From Paracamarosporium sp. OC-R06-R3 (lineage: Eukaryota; Ascomycota; Dothideomycetes; Pleosporales; Didymosphaeriaceae): DNA of 64,000 bases. The notes beneath the pieces were generated by a model, which worked only from the letters and a program-made list of their open reading frames with translations, had not been told where the DNA came from and ran no database searches. The stretch covers positions 434,001 to 498,000 of the forward strand of contig JACVRA010000161.1 of the NCBI GenBank assembly GCA_019828545.1, in the 5' to 3' direction. Below, one piece after another: positions 33,497 to 43,429 of the stretch; position 1 is the first letter of the stretch, and each line of letters starts with the position of its first letter. The translations under genes were made by a program, and so were the position numbers.

Positions 33497-34649
33497 ATGC
33501 CAAACCCTTCGCACCAGCGCAATAACCCCGAGATTACGGCACTTCCCGCCAGCGCTCCTATAGAGGATATTGTTCGAGTCATTCAACGGGATGGCGGCAT
33601 CATCATCAAGAACTTTGTTACACCCGATGACGTTGATAAAATGGACGCTGAAGCGGCTCCCTGGTTTGACAAACTGCGCAATCTGAAATACGAGGGAAAT
33701 CTATTTCCACCAAGCGACCCTCCACTGAGGTCAGTACATTCTTATCTCGGAGCATCCGCTTATTACGATGACCATGTTTACCATAACATAGTGGCTTCGC
33801 GGGAAAATCGAGCACTTTCGCCCACAAATGTATTAATCACCCGACTTACCGTGAAGTCGCAAAAGCTCTCTTGAGGGAGGTCTCGTACGTGTATATGGCC
33901 ATCAACGCAGTGGTGAAATGGCTAAACAGGAATGCAGCTACCCATTCCGAGATGGAAAACGTTATGAGTGCGTCTCGAACCCAGTTCTAGCCGTTTCGGA
34001 AGCCTTTTCACGCGGCGAATCCGCTGCGCAACCGCTCCACCGGGATGATATGGCCCAACACTTTGATCATATAGAGGGCAGTGGCGAAAGTAGTTTGCTC
34101 GGTCTTCTTGTGGCTGGAACGGTACGTCTTAGAGGACTACGAGGCAGTCTCATGTACTGCAAAGTCTCAAAAAGAGTAGACAATTAGGTCATGAGGCGAT
34201 GCTAACATCGCGTATAGCGTTGCGTGTACGAGAACGGAGCTACACAGGTCATCGTGGGATCGCACAAATGGCCCGAGGCCGACCAAGTTGGGCCGGCTGA
34301 TCGCTCGCTATGTTCCACGGCGGAAATGGACAAAGGCGACGCTGTCTTCATCATCGGCTCAGTTTGGCACGGTGCCGGCGCGAACCAGCTTAAGAATGAG
34401 CGACGCAATATATACTCTTGCCATATGACTCGAGGTTCTTACCGGGCGGACGAGAACCAATACCTCAGTGTTCCAGTGGAGGTCTTGAAGACCTACACAC
34501 CCGAAGTACAAGCCTTGCTCGGTTATTCAGTCAGTGAGCCTTTCTGTGGCCATGTAGATATGAAAGATCCAATCGTATTGTTGGGAAGCCGAGAGGATCC
34601 GTTTGGCCATGGCGATTTTCATGGAAAGGCCGTACAAGCAGCGGCGTGA
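33497..34649 (+). CDS. PhyH-family Fe(II)/2-oxoglutarate dioxygenase with intact iron site, 4 exons
   Basis: Exons 33497-33729, 33792-33884, 33938-34121 and 34218-34649 give 313 residues. The N-terminus, 'IEDIVRVIQRDGGIIIKNFV', is typical of fungal PhyH enzymes of secondary metabolism. GFAGKSSTFAHKCINHP follows. The iron ligands are His and Asp in PLHRDDMAQH and the distal His in SVWHGAGANQ. The Arg in ERRNIYS is the likely 2-oxoglutarate anchor. It should hydroxylate or desaturate a small molecule, possibly the substrate shared with the TauD enzyme. The third exon uses the CAG at 33935-33937 as acceptor, not the nearer AACAG, to keep frame with VSYPFRDGKRYE. In swainsonine clusters two PhyH enzymes also sit together, but no matching core synthase is visible here. 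Confidence 0.9.
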
Positions 34650-34745
34650 ATGGGCTCATGTGGATTCGTAACCATGACAACTATCTCCATATATATGAAT
34701 ATACTCCCTCTAGGAATCGTAGGAAGCCATTTCACAAGATCTTTC

Positions 34746-37004
34746 TTACAACAAGACATTCAGTTCCAAACCCAAATCTTTGACCGTTTCTTTCCACCTA
34801 ATCTCTCCCCGTGAATCATGGTCCCTCGCTTGCCAGATATTTTTCAATACCGATATTATCGAAAGTGGTGCGTTAAAACCCAGTGATGTATGCATCTGCA
34901 TTAAAGAGTTTTGGAAGCATGCCCTTGAATCGGCAGTTTGAGCGTGGACGGCAGTCATAAAAACCGGCCACAGACAAGCTTGAAGCCATGAGAGCTGGCA
35001 GATTGAATCCAAAGATGCAGTGACACAGATCTGTATCCGCAGATCGGATGTGTTGAGCCAATAAATTTCGTGATACACGAAGCAAAGCAATCCTTGTCTC
35101 CAGATATTGTTGAAGTGTGTTTCATCTTTCACAAAGCCAGCTGTAACCGATGCCGCCGCTGGTTGCCAATTGCGGATTCTTTCGATCAGTTCTGCGACTC
35201 GAGGCATCATCTGCAGCATTTCACTATATTTGCCTGCAATGCTCATGGTTCTATGAACCGCAACAGCGAAATCTACTGCCTCCCGAAAGAGCATGTGCAT
35301 GCTATAATCGGGCATGTTCCCCCACCAGTGCGACTGTTGTACCGCTAGGTTAATGCTGTCATTGACATTGCCGTCATCTATAAATAGTAAGACTTAGAGT
35401 TGAGGAAAGAAGAAAAAGAAAAACAACGCGTATTGCGGAGAAAGCTGCATTAAAAAGGCATGCACTTACCAACTCCGATAGGTTCGATGTCCTTAATCAC
35501 ACTCGAAGTCTGCGTACCAAGCAGCAGTCCTCGACCCATGCAAGACATCCAATTGTATTGCATACGCACGCCATTCATCTCCGACTGTGCTGGACCGTTC
35601 GTACACAGTAAGCCGAACTCAAGTAAGCGACGACAACCGATGAGTTTCGAACTCCATGTTTCCACTCCAGTTCCGATAACCTAAACGATTAAACAAAAGT
35701 AATTTGGTGATGAGATCGACAATACAACTCACATCAAAAACGATTGACAAAAGGACAGTCAGTGCCAATCCCCATGCTTCTTCCGGTACATGTATGGCAT
35801 CACGAAACGAATCTCTCATTGCTTTGCGATGCTTGCGGATAACTTCGTCAGGAAGACGACCGAGCTTTGTAAGATGTAAGGCGGACGTGACGAAAATCGC
35901 GTTTCGAAGCGGTAGCGACTGTCTTGCCACTTGTGCGTATATAGCAGTATAGGGATTTCGATGGGATTCAACAACCGGAATCAATCGAGGCGCAACGTCA
36001 TGGAGAACTAACAACTCTCAGGCCAATATCCACATATCAAGAGCAACCAAGAACTCACAGTGATGAAGCAGATGAAGCTCAAACGAGCTTTGAGGTTCGA
36101 TTAAGAGCAGAGTCTGCTTCATTACTCCAGGCGCAGTCACATCGATCGCATCACATAGGTCATCACCAAACGACAACGCCTGCGAACCCCCATCTTGTGG
36201 AGGGTCCTGTGACTCTGTAGGGAAATGATGTGAGCTTCCGTCTGCCTCTTGCACGTTAGGTAAACTCCAGATACTCGGCGCTGCTGTGGCACTCGCGTCG
36301 TAAATAACGTCCACCTCCATGTTTGTGGTTGTCACATTGTGCGTCCAAAGGTCTACATTCATGTTCTGTAGGTAGCAACGATCAGTAAGAGACCTCCATC
36401 TATTCATTTCCGTCGAAAATGATCATACCTTGACGCTACCGAATCGGTTTTCTATCAGTTCATTGTTGAGGGTTTCTTCTGATACTTCTGGTCGGTAAAT
36501 CTGGTCTGGCGGAAGCGTTGGTGTTAATAAATCCGTCATTGTTAGATGTTGGCCATCAAGATCGGAGGATAGGGGGCTGTCGGGAATCTGAAGGGACGCT
36601 GGACTTTCGTTCGCTTCAGACGCGTCGAGAGTCGTCTGCGTACTCGCGCCATCACGATCAGACCTTGAATGGTTGTTCTCTCGGATTGTTTGCTTCGGCA
36701 ACATGACAATACTCTTTCTTGATGTCCTAAATGCCATTTCCATCTGACCTTTCCGACCTCTACCACGCGTAGTAGAATTGCAAAGTCGAATGCCATAACC
36801 ACCGCATTCGATACCGCGCAAGTGACAATTGACACAGGTCGGTTTTGTCTCATCGCATTTCTGGTGTCGCTTCCGACATGTCCAGCACCCTTAAGCCTGT
36901 CAGTAAACGCATCAGAGGCTAACTACGAGGGCTATCGAACCAGTCCGAGATCTCCTAGCTTTCGGAGGGTCTTCTATAAATGTGCCTTCCAAAGGTGACG
37001 CCAT
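34746..37004 (-). CDS. Zn2Cys6 transcription factor B of a paralogous pair, Fungal_trans_2 domain, 6 exons
   Basis: Exons 37004-36941, 36889-36429, 36365-36059, 36007-35733, 35680-35470 and 35377-34746 give 649 residues. The DNA-binding head is GCWTCRKRHQKCD..KPTCVNCHLRGIECGGYGIRL, nearly the same as in regulator A at 24.4 kb. The rest follows the same order: an acidic Ser/Thr/Pro linker, HHFLHDVAPRLIPVVES..RNPYTAIYA, MQYNWMSCMGR, and a C-terminus ending RWKETVKDLGLELNVLL. It ends only 96 bp from the intact PhyH gene and faces the second APC permease. It is probably a pathway-specific activator for this half of the cluster. Confidence 0.9.
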
Positions 37005-37884
37005 AGAATGAGACTAGACAGTTCGTTGTGATGTTGATACTCGTAGAACTTAACGGTGATGAAGAAGAAAGCACCCAGACCTTACGCCCTTGCTTCGGCT
37101 CATTGAGTGCGGGGCACGCGGGGTTACCGGTTCTGGTAGGGCGGCATTGGCTGTGGAGCAGCCGCCATGTGTAAGCCACATTTTAGCCACTATCTGGTCA
37201 CAGAATAATATCAGTGACACGACAACAGACCAAGGGTTACCTCAATCTCTTCATTGGCAACTTTGCACACCAGATCCCCAGCAGATTGGTTGGCGCGAAG
37301 ATAAGCATTCGAGACCAGGATACTATAGTTAGTATCCGTAAGATAAGCGATTCGCTAGACTGATTAGCCACTTAGCCGCGCCTATTTTTGCCTATTGTGG
37401 ATGATGCTTCGGCTGTGTCTTGATGTCGGCAAGCACTGCGAACCGTCACCACCAAACGAATGAATTGGTCATAGACCTAGAGGATGAGATACACTTCATT
37501 TTTAGATCATGGAAGATAGCGAGCTTCACCTCCTTCTAGCATGCGATGCTCAGCAATCTTCACGCCTTATCGCGTAGATTACTACGCAAAGGGTAACTTC
37601 GATGACAGGAAAGCTGAAAAACATCCTGGCTGCATTCTGTGAATATTTTTGTCTGGATCGCTGGGGAAATTCGGAACACCACCTTATCGCCCCTGAGAAC
37701 TAGCGGCTATCTACCCATGTGTCTGAGATCGTCTATCTAGGATTCGACCAGAAAATCGAGGTAAGATAGATAGATAGTTGATACACTGGAAGGATAAGAT
37801 GAGAACATATAAGTGCATACTGCGCAAGCTACATGAGAGCCACAGCAACAGCATCATCGTCGCCACGAACGACAGCCGAGGGAT
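37005..37884. promoter_or_regulatory. Divergent promoter region, regulator B / permease 2
   Basis: 880 bp between divergent start codons. A GATA/TAGA-repeat-like patch (agatagatagatag) lies at about 37766-37780. No ORF was supported. Confidence 0.45.
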
Positions 37885-39693
37885 ATGTCTAGCGAAGGCG
37901 ATAACTCTGGAGCTCAGCTCCCGCACACCTTTGGACTGTGGAGCGGTATCAGTGTAGGGTGGCTTACATTGAATGTCTTTGGAGGCATGTCCTTCATCTT
38001 GTTCGTCGGTCTTGCGGCGGGAGGGGCGCCCGCTATCTTCTATGGCTTGTGAGTTTTGCCCAAGGTTCTTAAATTGCGTGGATTAAAAGAAGTCTGACTT
38101 GTCTTAACAGCATCGGATCCTGCTTCTGCGTCTTTTGTATCATCTTAACTTTCGCTCAATGCGCCTCTCGTTTTGCTACTGCCGGTACGCTATCTACACC
38201 TACCGCAGCGCTATCCTTTCGAGCTTGACAGCATAGCTCACATATCGGCAGGTGGTGCCTATCATTTCGCGACATTTCTTCTCCCCGAGAAGTTCCGTCG
38301 ACAATACTCTTACCCTCTCGGCTGGCTCAACTACTGTGGTTGGGTTTTGACGCACGCAGCCTGCTGCTCCATAGTTGCGACCCTGACATTGGCTCTTGTG
38401 AACCTTTGTAAGAGTGATTTCGACGTTTCCACGCGATGGCAGCTCTTTCTAGTTTATGTGGCTGTGGCTGCAATATGCTGGCTCATAAATCTTTTTGGGC
38501 TCAAAGGTATTGCAAGATTAGAGATAATGGGATGTTGGGCCACAGTTTTGGGTTTCATTATATTTACGATCGTACTCCTGGTAAAAGCACCCAAAGCAAC
38601 TGCTTATGACGTCTTTGTCAGAACGAATAACGACACCGGGTAAGTCGAGGCCTTGGCAAATCGATCAACAAATTCAACTACGATATCTAACTGATTTCTC
38701 ACTAGTTATTCGTCCACTGCATTTGCAGTCCTGCTTGGCCTCTTCAATAGCTTTTCGACGTTAATGGGTCTCGACTGCCCGACACACCTAGCTGAAGAAG
38801 TTGAGTCACCCAAAAGGATCATTCCTCGTATTCTAGTGATTGTCATTATCTCCCAGGCAATCGTTGGAATCATATGGATTTTGGCTTTGAGTTTCTCCAT
38901 CACGGACATAGGGGCCATCACAAGTACATCCACCGGTGTACCAATTCTTGAGCTGATCAGATTGGGCACCGGTAGCAATGCTGCCGCGATTGGTCTTTGT
39001 ATCATCCTCATCATCAATAACGGTACTTCAGCGCTAGGCTCCGCGGTTGCTATGAGTCGTCAAGGATATGCGTTCGCTAGCGATGGCGGACTCTTCTGGA
39101 ATCACAAGCTCACCGAGTTGTCTCCTCGGACCCAATTGCCTGTATGGTCCATCAATGTCCCATCGGTAATAGTCATATTCATCGGCCTAATCTATCTGTT
39201 CTCGTCAGCGGCTTTCAACGCCATCATTGGTTCGCAAGCCGTATGTATGATCATCAGCTTTGGAGCTCCAGCATTGATCATGTTGCTCACTGGAGGATCA
39301 ACTCTCCCAGAAAACAAATACTGGAACTTTGGTTACTTCACGAATTTTATTTATGTGGTTTCAGTACTCTACTCCATATTAGTTGTCATTGTAGCACTTG
39401 TAAGTCCACCGTTACTTTCACGTATGAGATATCCTACTAACCTCAACTCGTCTTTTCAGATACCCCAAACCCATCCCATCACCACTTTGACCATGAATTA
39501 CACTAGCGTAATAATGGGAGCATTCATCATCGCAATGGCATTAGCATGGATCTTTGAGGGGCGTAAACTATACTCACCGCCAACTTATCTTAATCTAGAC
39601 GACGACATCGTTACTGGTATCGAAATTAGAGGGGAAACAAGTTGTTGCCCAGAGGAGAAAACAGAATTCAGAGTTGGATCTATTAAGAAGTAA
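37885..39693 (+). CDS. APC-superfamily amino-acid/amine permease 2, 5 exons
   Basis: Exons 37885-38048, 38111-38184, 38252-38639, 38706-39399 and 39460-39693 give 517 residues. It is a paralogue of permease 1: AGGAYHFATFLLPEKFRR, YPLGWLNYCGW, HLAEEVESPKRIIPRI, MSRQGYAFASDGGLFW, YLFSSAAFNAIIG and QTHPITTLTMNY align without gaps. It has fewer introns (four against eight) although the sequence order is the same, so introns were lost here or gained in the other copy. The N-terminus is very short before TM1 (SEGDNSGAQLPHTFGLWSG). Substrate as for permease 1: an amino acid, GABA-like or choline-like compound. Confidence 0.92.
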
Positions 39694-40110
39694 CTCAGTA
39701 CAGTATATTTAGGTGGAAACGGCGACATAGTTCATGATAGTAAGCTCAGCTACAACGACAACGAAAGTCTGCAATACAAAGCTTTGCTTTCCCAGTAGGG
39801 AATCTCATGAAGGACTGCTTCGTCGAATTTGGTGATTATATCACCGATTTGCTAACATATTTCTCATACTATACAAAGTCTGAGATGAACCATCGTCGAT
39901 TGCTGGGGGTTTAGGCTACTTAGTCATTTCGAGCCGCAGGAGGCGCAATTCTGATTGAATATGTTCACAATAATCGTCTTTTCTCATCGAGTCGGTTTCT
40001 CTAGGTAAAACATCGGGTCGTATTTTGCGATACGTTGCTATAGTTCGTAGAAGAGTCGTATTGGGAGCGAGTAGATGACTGCGTCCATGTCTCTACTGTT
40101 TGTGGCTACA
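39694..40110. other. Convergent 3' intergenic, right edge of the accessory cluster
   Basis: 417 bp between stop codons. Nothing beyond 3' UTR-like sequence is visible. Confidence 0.4.
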
Positions 40111-42219
40111 TCACGAATATATCCTTCCAATGCCAGAATTTGCCAATCTGAGATGCCCCACCAGGTCTTGAGAGCCTTTTGGTAAACACTCTACCTGTCT
40201 CATATCCATAAGCTCGGTAGAAAATAACTCATGAGATGAAACAATTCCCGTAACCAGAGCTATGAGAGCCGGTTCGACTATTTCACTCAGCGGCTTCAAA
40301 AACGATCCTTGCTGTTGGTACAGCAGCTCTGCAAAACTTTTAAAGCTCGACTCAGCTATAGATTGCAATCTGCATGCCCAGGTCAGCGCTATAAATTATT
40401 TTGTGTGTGGTACTAACGATGTATCAGTCAGGCTTTGATCCTGAAAATACGGCCCGGATGGAAGTAACGCGAGAATACCAAAACTATACGTATCGGTTAA
40501 TGTCTGTAAGTTGAGGGATAATTTTCGTAAGCGCTTGATCTTCTTACAAAGTTTTTTGAACTCGTCGGTTTCTCTCCCTAAATTTGGTTGGATTCGTGAT
40601 GTTAATGCTGCGGTCGTGTCCGCTTCACGTTTTGCGCTTGGATTTCCTCTCTGAGCTTTTGGTGCAGTTTTGAAGCTGTCGGAAGTCGCCATGATCATCC
40701 AATTCTTCTGACGAAAATCGTTTTGTTCAGTCTCACAGAACTTAACAATATGATATCGTCGTGTGAGAATGCTTGTAGCTTCTTCATTATCCAAACGACA
40801 GATTTCGTTGAACCTTTCTCTAAGATCTAAAGTAGTGTTTTGGGAATAGCTGACTTCCGGTTGCCTCGCAATTTTGAGAAGCTCTTTAAGGTCAACCAAA
40901 GTCCCGCAGCTACCAATAGCCAGGTACAAGAAGCGCAATTGCGTCACATGCGACGGATTTCGATTAATCTGTTCAATCAAAGGGTGGATCAAGTACCTTC
41001 CCTCGCTGTCTCGTTCTGAAATGGGAAGCGCGGCTATTTTTTGACGTTCGGAACGCAGAAGGCTACTGTATATCGCGTTGTCGTCGCTGCTCTCCTCGCT
41101 GCTATGCACTTGTTTCCTTTTCTTGGGAGATGACGATAGTAAAACTTCGGCTGCATTGGAAGGGCCTTGGGCAACTTCGTATAGTCCTCCATTTTCGATC
41201 GAAGAGGGATTCTCTGAAGGTTGGGACATCCCGTCTGGTTGTGTAAGCAAAGCATTGTCGAAGCCGACACCGCTCTCTACTGGCAAAAAGCTGAAGTTAT
41301 CTTCATTTTGCATATAGACTTAGATATATTTAGTAATCGAAGAGAAGCGAGGAGGAGAAGACGCACGGTCTCGTTCGTCCACCCCGGCAGTATCTTGGCT
41401 TAGCGGAATGTCATAAAATGGAAGCAGTTCTGTAGCCATTGGATCAAACAGACTCTGCTGGTGTTCGCTGAAGTACTGCGGTATCGACAGTTCCATACTG
41501 ATAAGGTCTTGACTAACGACCATGTCTGATGTGAGGAAGTTCGAAACACCACCATACGGTTGATGACTTTTGTTCTCTCCTGTTCTCTTTTTGTCCAAGA
41601 CTAAAGTGTCTTGTGCTGCATCTGCCATAACTGAATCCACATAGCGTAAAATATCCAAAATTTTCTCGCGGGCGGTCGCAGCGCGCTCGCCTCGGCTATC
41701 AAGGTCAAGCCAGACAGCGGCAATAATGGCGCTTATAGTATTCGCTAACACAGCCGTAGAAGGTGGATCTTGTTGTTGCCTACTGCTTTGGACGATACAA
41801 GAGTCTAGGCCGAGTTTTCTACAGGCATCAGCCCGCCCTTGTTTAGTTTTGGACCAGTGCTGGCGATATTCCGCGTCCCCTATCCTTGTCGGCACCTGGC
41901 TTAGTGAAGAGAAAGTAATAAGTAGCTTACTCTTGGTTTTACCGTTCGTTACAACAATTTCATGCGTCTTCACCATTTCTATCACATTCGTTCCTATTTT
42001 AGCTAGGCCCCTGTTGCCGTCATCCGACGTTTCGTCTTCTTCGCTCCTATGGGCTGCCGTGAGAGCCGAGCACAACCGGTCACAATCGAAAAAACTGTAT
42101 TGGATCGTTTGTTGTACGTGGTCAACCATGTTGTTTTGTGATTCTCTGTAAGTGAGAACTCTCGTTTGATTGTAATTATCGTGGTTTCTGGTGTCAATCA
42201 ATGACAGGTTTTGATCCAT
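40111..42219 (-). CDS. RNase III-fold protein with all catalytic acids replaced, 3 exons
   Basis: Exons 42219-41367, 41318-40418 and 40369-40111 give 670 residues. The first intron has a strong TACTAA branch site. Residues from about 70 to 215 follow the RNase III pattern. The signature place reads GLAKIGTNVIEMV, where active enzymes have ERLEFLGDAVLDL. A later GLDSCIVQSS...ANTISAIIAAVWLD corresponds to the ADTVEALIGAVFLD helix. The four metal-binding acids (E38, D45, D114, E117 in E. coli numbering) become Ala, Thr, Asn and Ser. The rest is a Ser/Glu-rich linker, a helical region from LRFLYLAIGSCG to IVKFCETEQ, and a basic stretch. It may bind RNA or act as a scaffold without cutting. Assignment rests on the motif pattern alone. 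Confidence 0.65.
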
Positions 42220-42703
42220 AACAGACTCCGGCTGATTTGTTCGCCACTATCTACAGCCGATTCAACGTCATAATCCGGTGAAGGGCCAATATAGCGGCAG
42301 GACTCTAGAAGGCTAGCGCTGCTGCCACTTGTTCCGTGAATTTGGTCAGGAGTTTCACAATACAGGGATACCCTGTTTGTTGAACTGGCGGACGAGAACT
42401 GTGGAGGACTTCATAAAGACCAATTGCAGAACAAACCCTGGAAGGCAAATGCACTGAGCTCTACGCAGGTATGAACATGCAGAGTATGCGCTAACCCAAT
42501 CGGGCTCATTGCGGCTGTTGCAAGACGGAAATCGCCTAAATTGGAATAGCGCGGGAATGTGTTACTTTAGACACTCACCACAACTTTGCTCCCAATGCTC
42601 ATCTCCATCTGTTCACCACTACCCCTCATCCCTACGTTTCCCCCGCATGCAGAAACCGATCTCAATGTATTGATTAGCTTTTTGCCGCCCACAATCACCC
42701 GAG
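42220..42703. promoter_or_regulatory. Divergent promoter, RNase III-like / conserved hypothetical
   Basis: 484 bp between divergent starts. A pyrimidine-rich run (about 42590-42655) lies just before the next ATG, common in fungal core promoters. Nothing else seen. Confidence 0.4.
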
Positions 42704-43165
42704 ATGCGTCCTTCCACCTCCACATTTCTGCGTCGATGGCACAGGATGTTGGGTCTCCCTAACCAATCGCCGCCTTCGTGGTATCGCGATCGACTTCGGG
42801 AAGAGCTCATCGAGCGCCGTGCTGCAACCACAAGCTGGCATAAACTCAGCGAAACATCAGATGTCTTCTTTTCCATTAGCCGCGCCCTGCACGATGGCTG
42901 CCCGGTGGCAAGATTGCCATCGATCAACCACAGGCGCAACTTTCCCGTGTACTTGTATATGGTCGCCAAGTATACTCTAAGATGGAAATTCTATCGAACA
43001 GCGGCTCGACTGTGTCACGCACCTCATTATAATTTGGTCCGTGAGGTAGTTAATCCGCGCAAAGATCATAAGCTCGAAGAAGTGGCTCACCGCCACCATA
43101 TTGACCCGGTGGCATTCAAAGACGTTGGGAGAAGGCTCCGGAGGTTCTGGCCCCTTCTCCCGTAG
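42704..43165 (+). CDS. Small conserved hypothetical protein
   Basis: A 153-residue intron-free frame, very basic (Arg/His-rich), without membrane segments. The sequence reads like a single folded protein (RRWHRMLGLPNQSP.WYRDRLREELIERR, KLSETSDVFFSISRA, KYTLRWKFYRTAARLC, VREVVNPRKDHKLEEVA, RRLRRFWPLLP). I recognise this pattern as a recurring uncharacterised fungal protein, but know no function. The start has a good context and no other frame is open. It is followed on the same strand by the three-domain protein at 43430. Confidence 0.8.
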   Translation: MRPSTSTFLRRWHRMLGLPNQSPPSWYRDRLREELIERRAATTSWHKLSETSDVFFSISRALHDGCPVARLPSINHRRNFPVYLYMVAKYTLRWKFYRTAARLCHAPHYNLVREVVNPRKDHKLEEVAHRHHIDPVAFKDVGRRLRRFWPLLP

Positions 43166-43429
43166 AGCAACACTTTGCATGATGGGTTGCATTGCAGCAG
43201 GACCCTGTACAGAAGGCTTCAAGGTGCATATGCCCAATAATCCCAGAGCATGCAAAAAAAACCGGTGAGCGGGTTAATAACGCAAGGGTCATTGATTGTA
43301 GCATGTTCATACTTTTAAAAGTCTTGTCAAAGCTAGCATTTCTATCCTCAACATTGTGCCATTTTTGAACTTCTTCACAGCGATCTTTATAATCTAGTAG
43401 CCTACTAGCGGTTCCGAACAATCGTAAGA

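Noticed and set aside
13329..34649. Calling the cluster a swainsonine (SWN) locus
   Set aside because: Only the presence of two PhyH proteins, an aminotransferase and a reductase matches. No NRPS-PKS hybrid is in the window apart from unrelated remnants at 51-55 kb.
37766..37780. GATA/TAGA-type simple repeat as a GATA-factor array
   Set aside because: It is a very short microsatellite, and single GATA words are too frequent to claim a nitrogen-control site.
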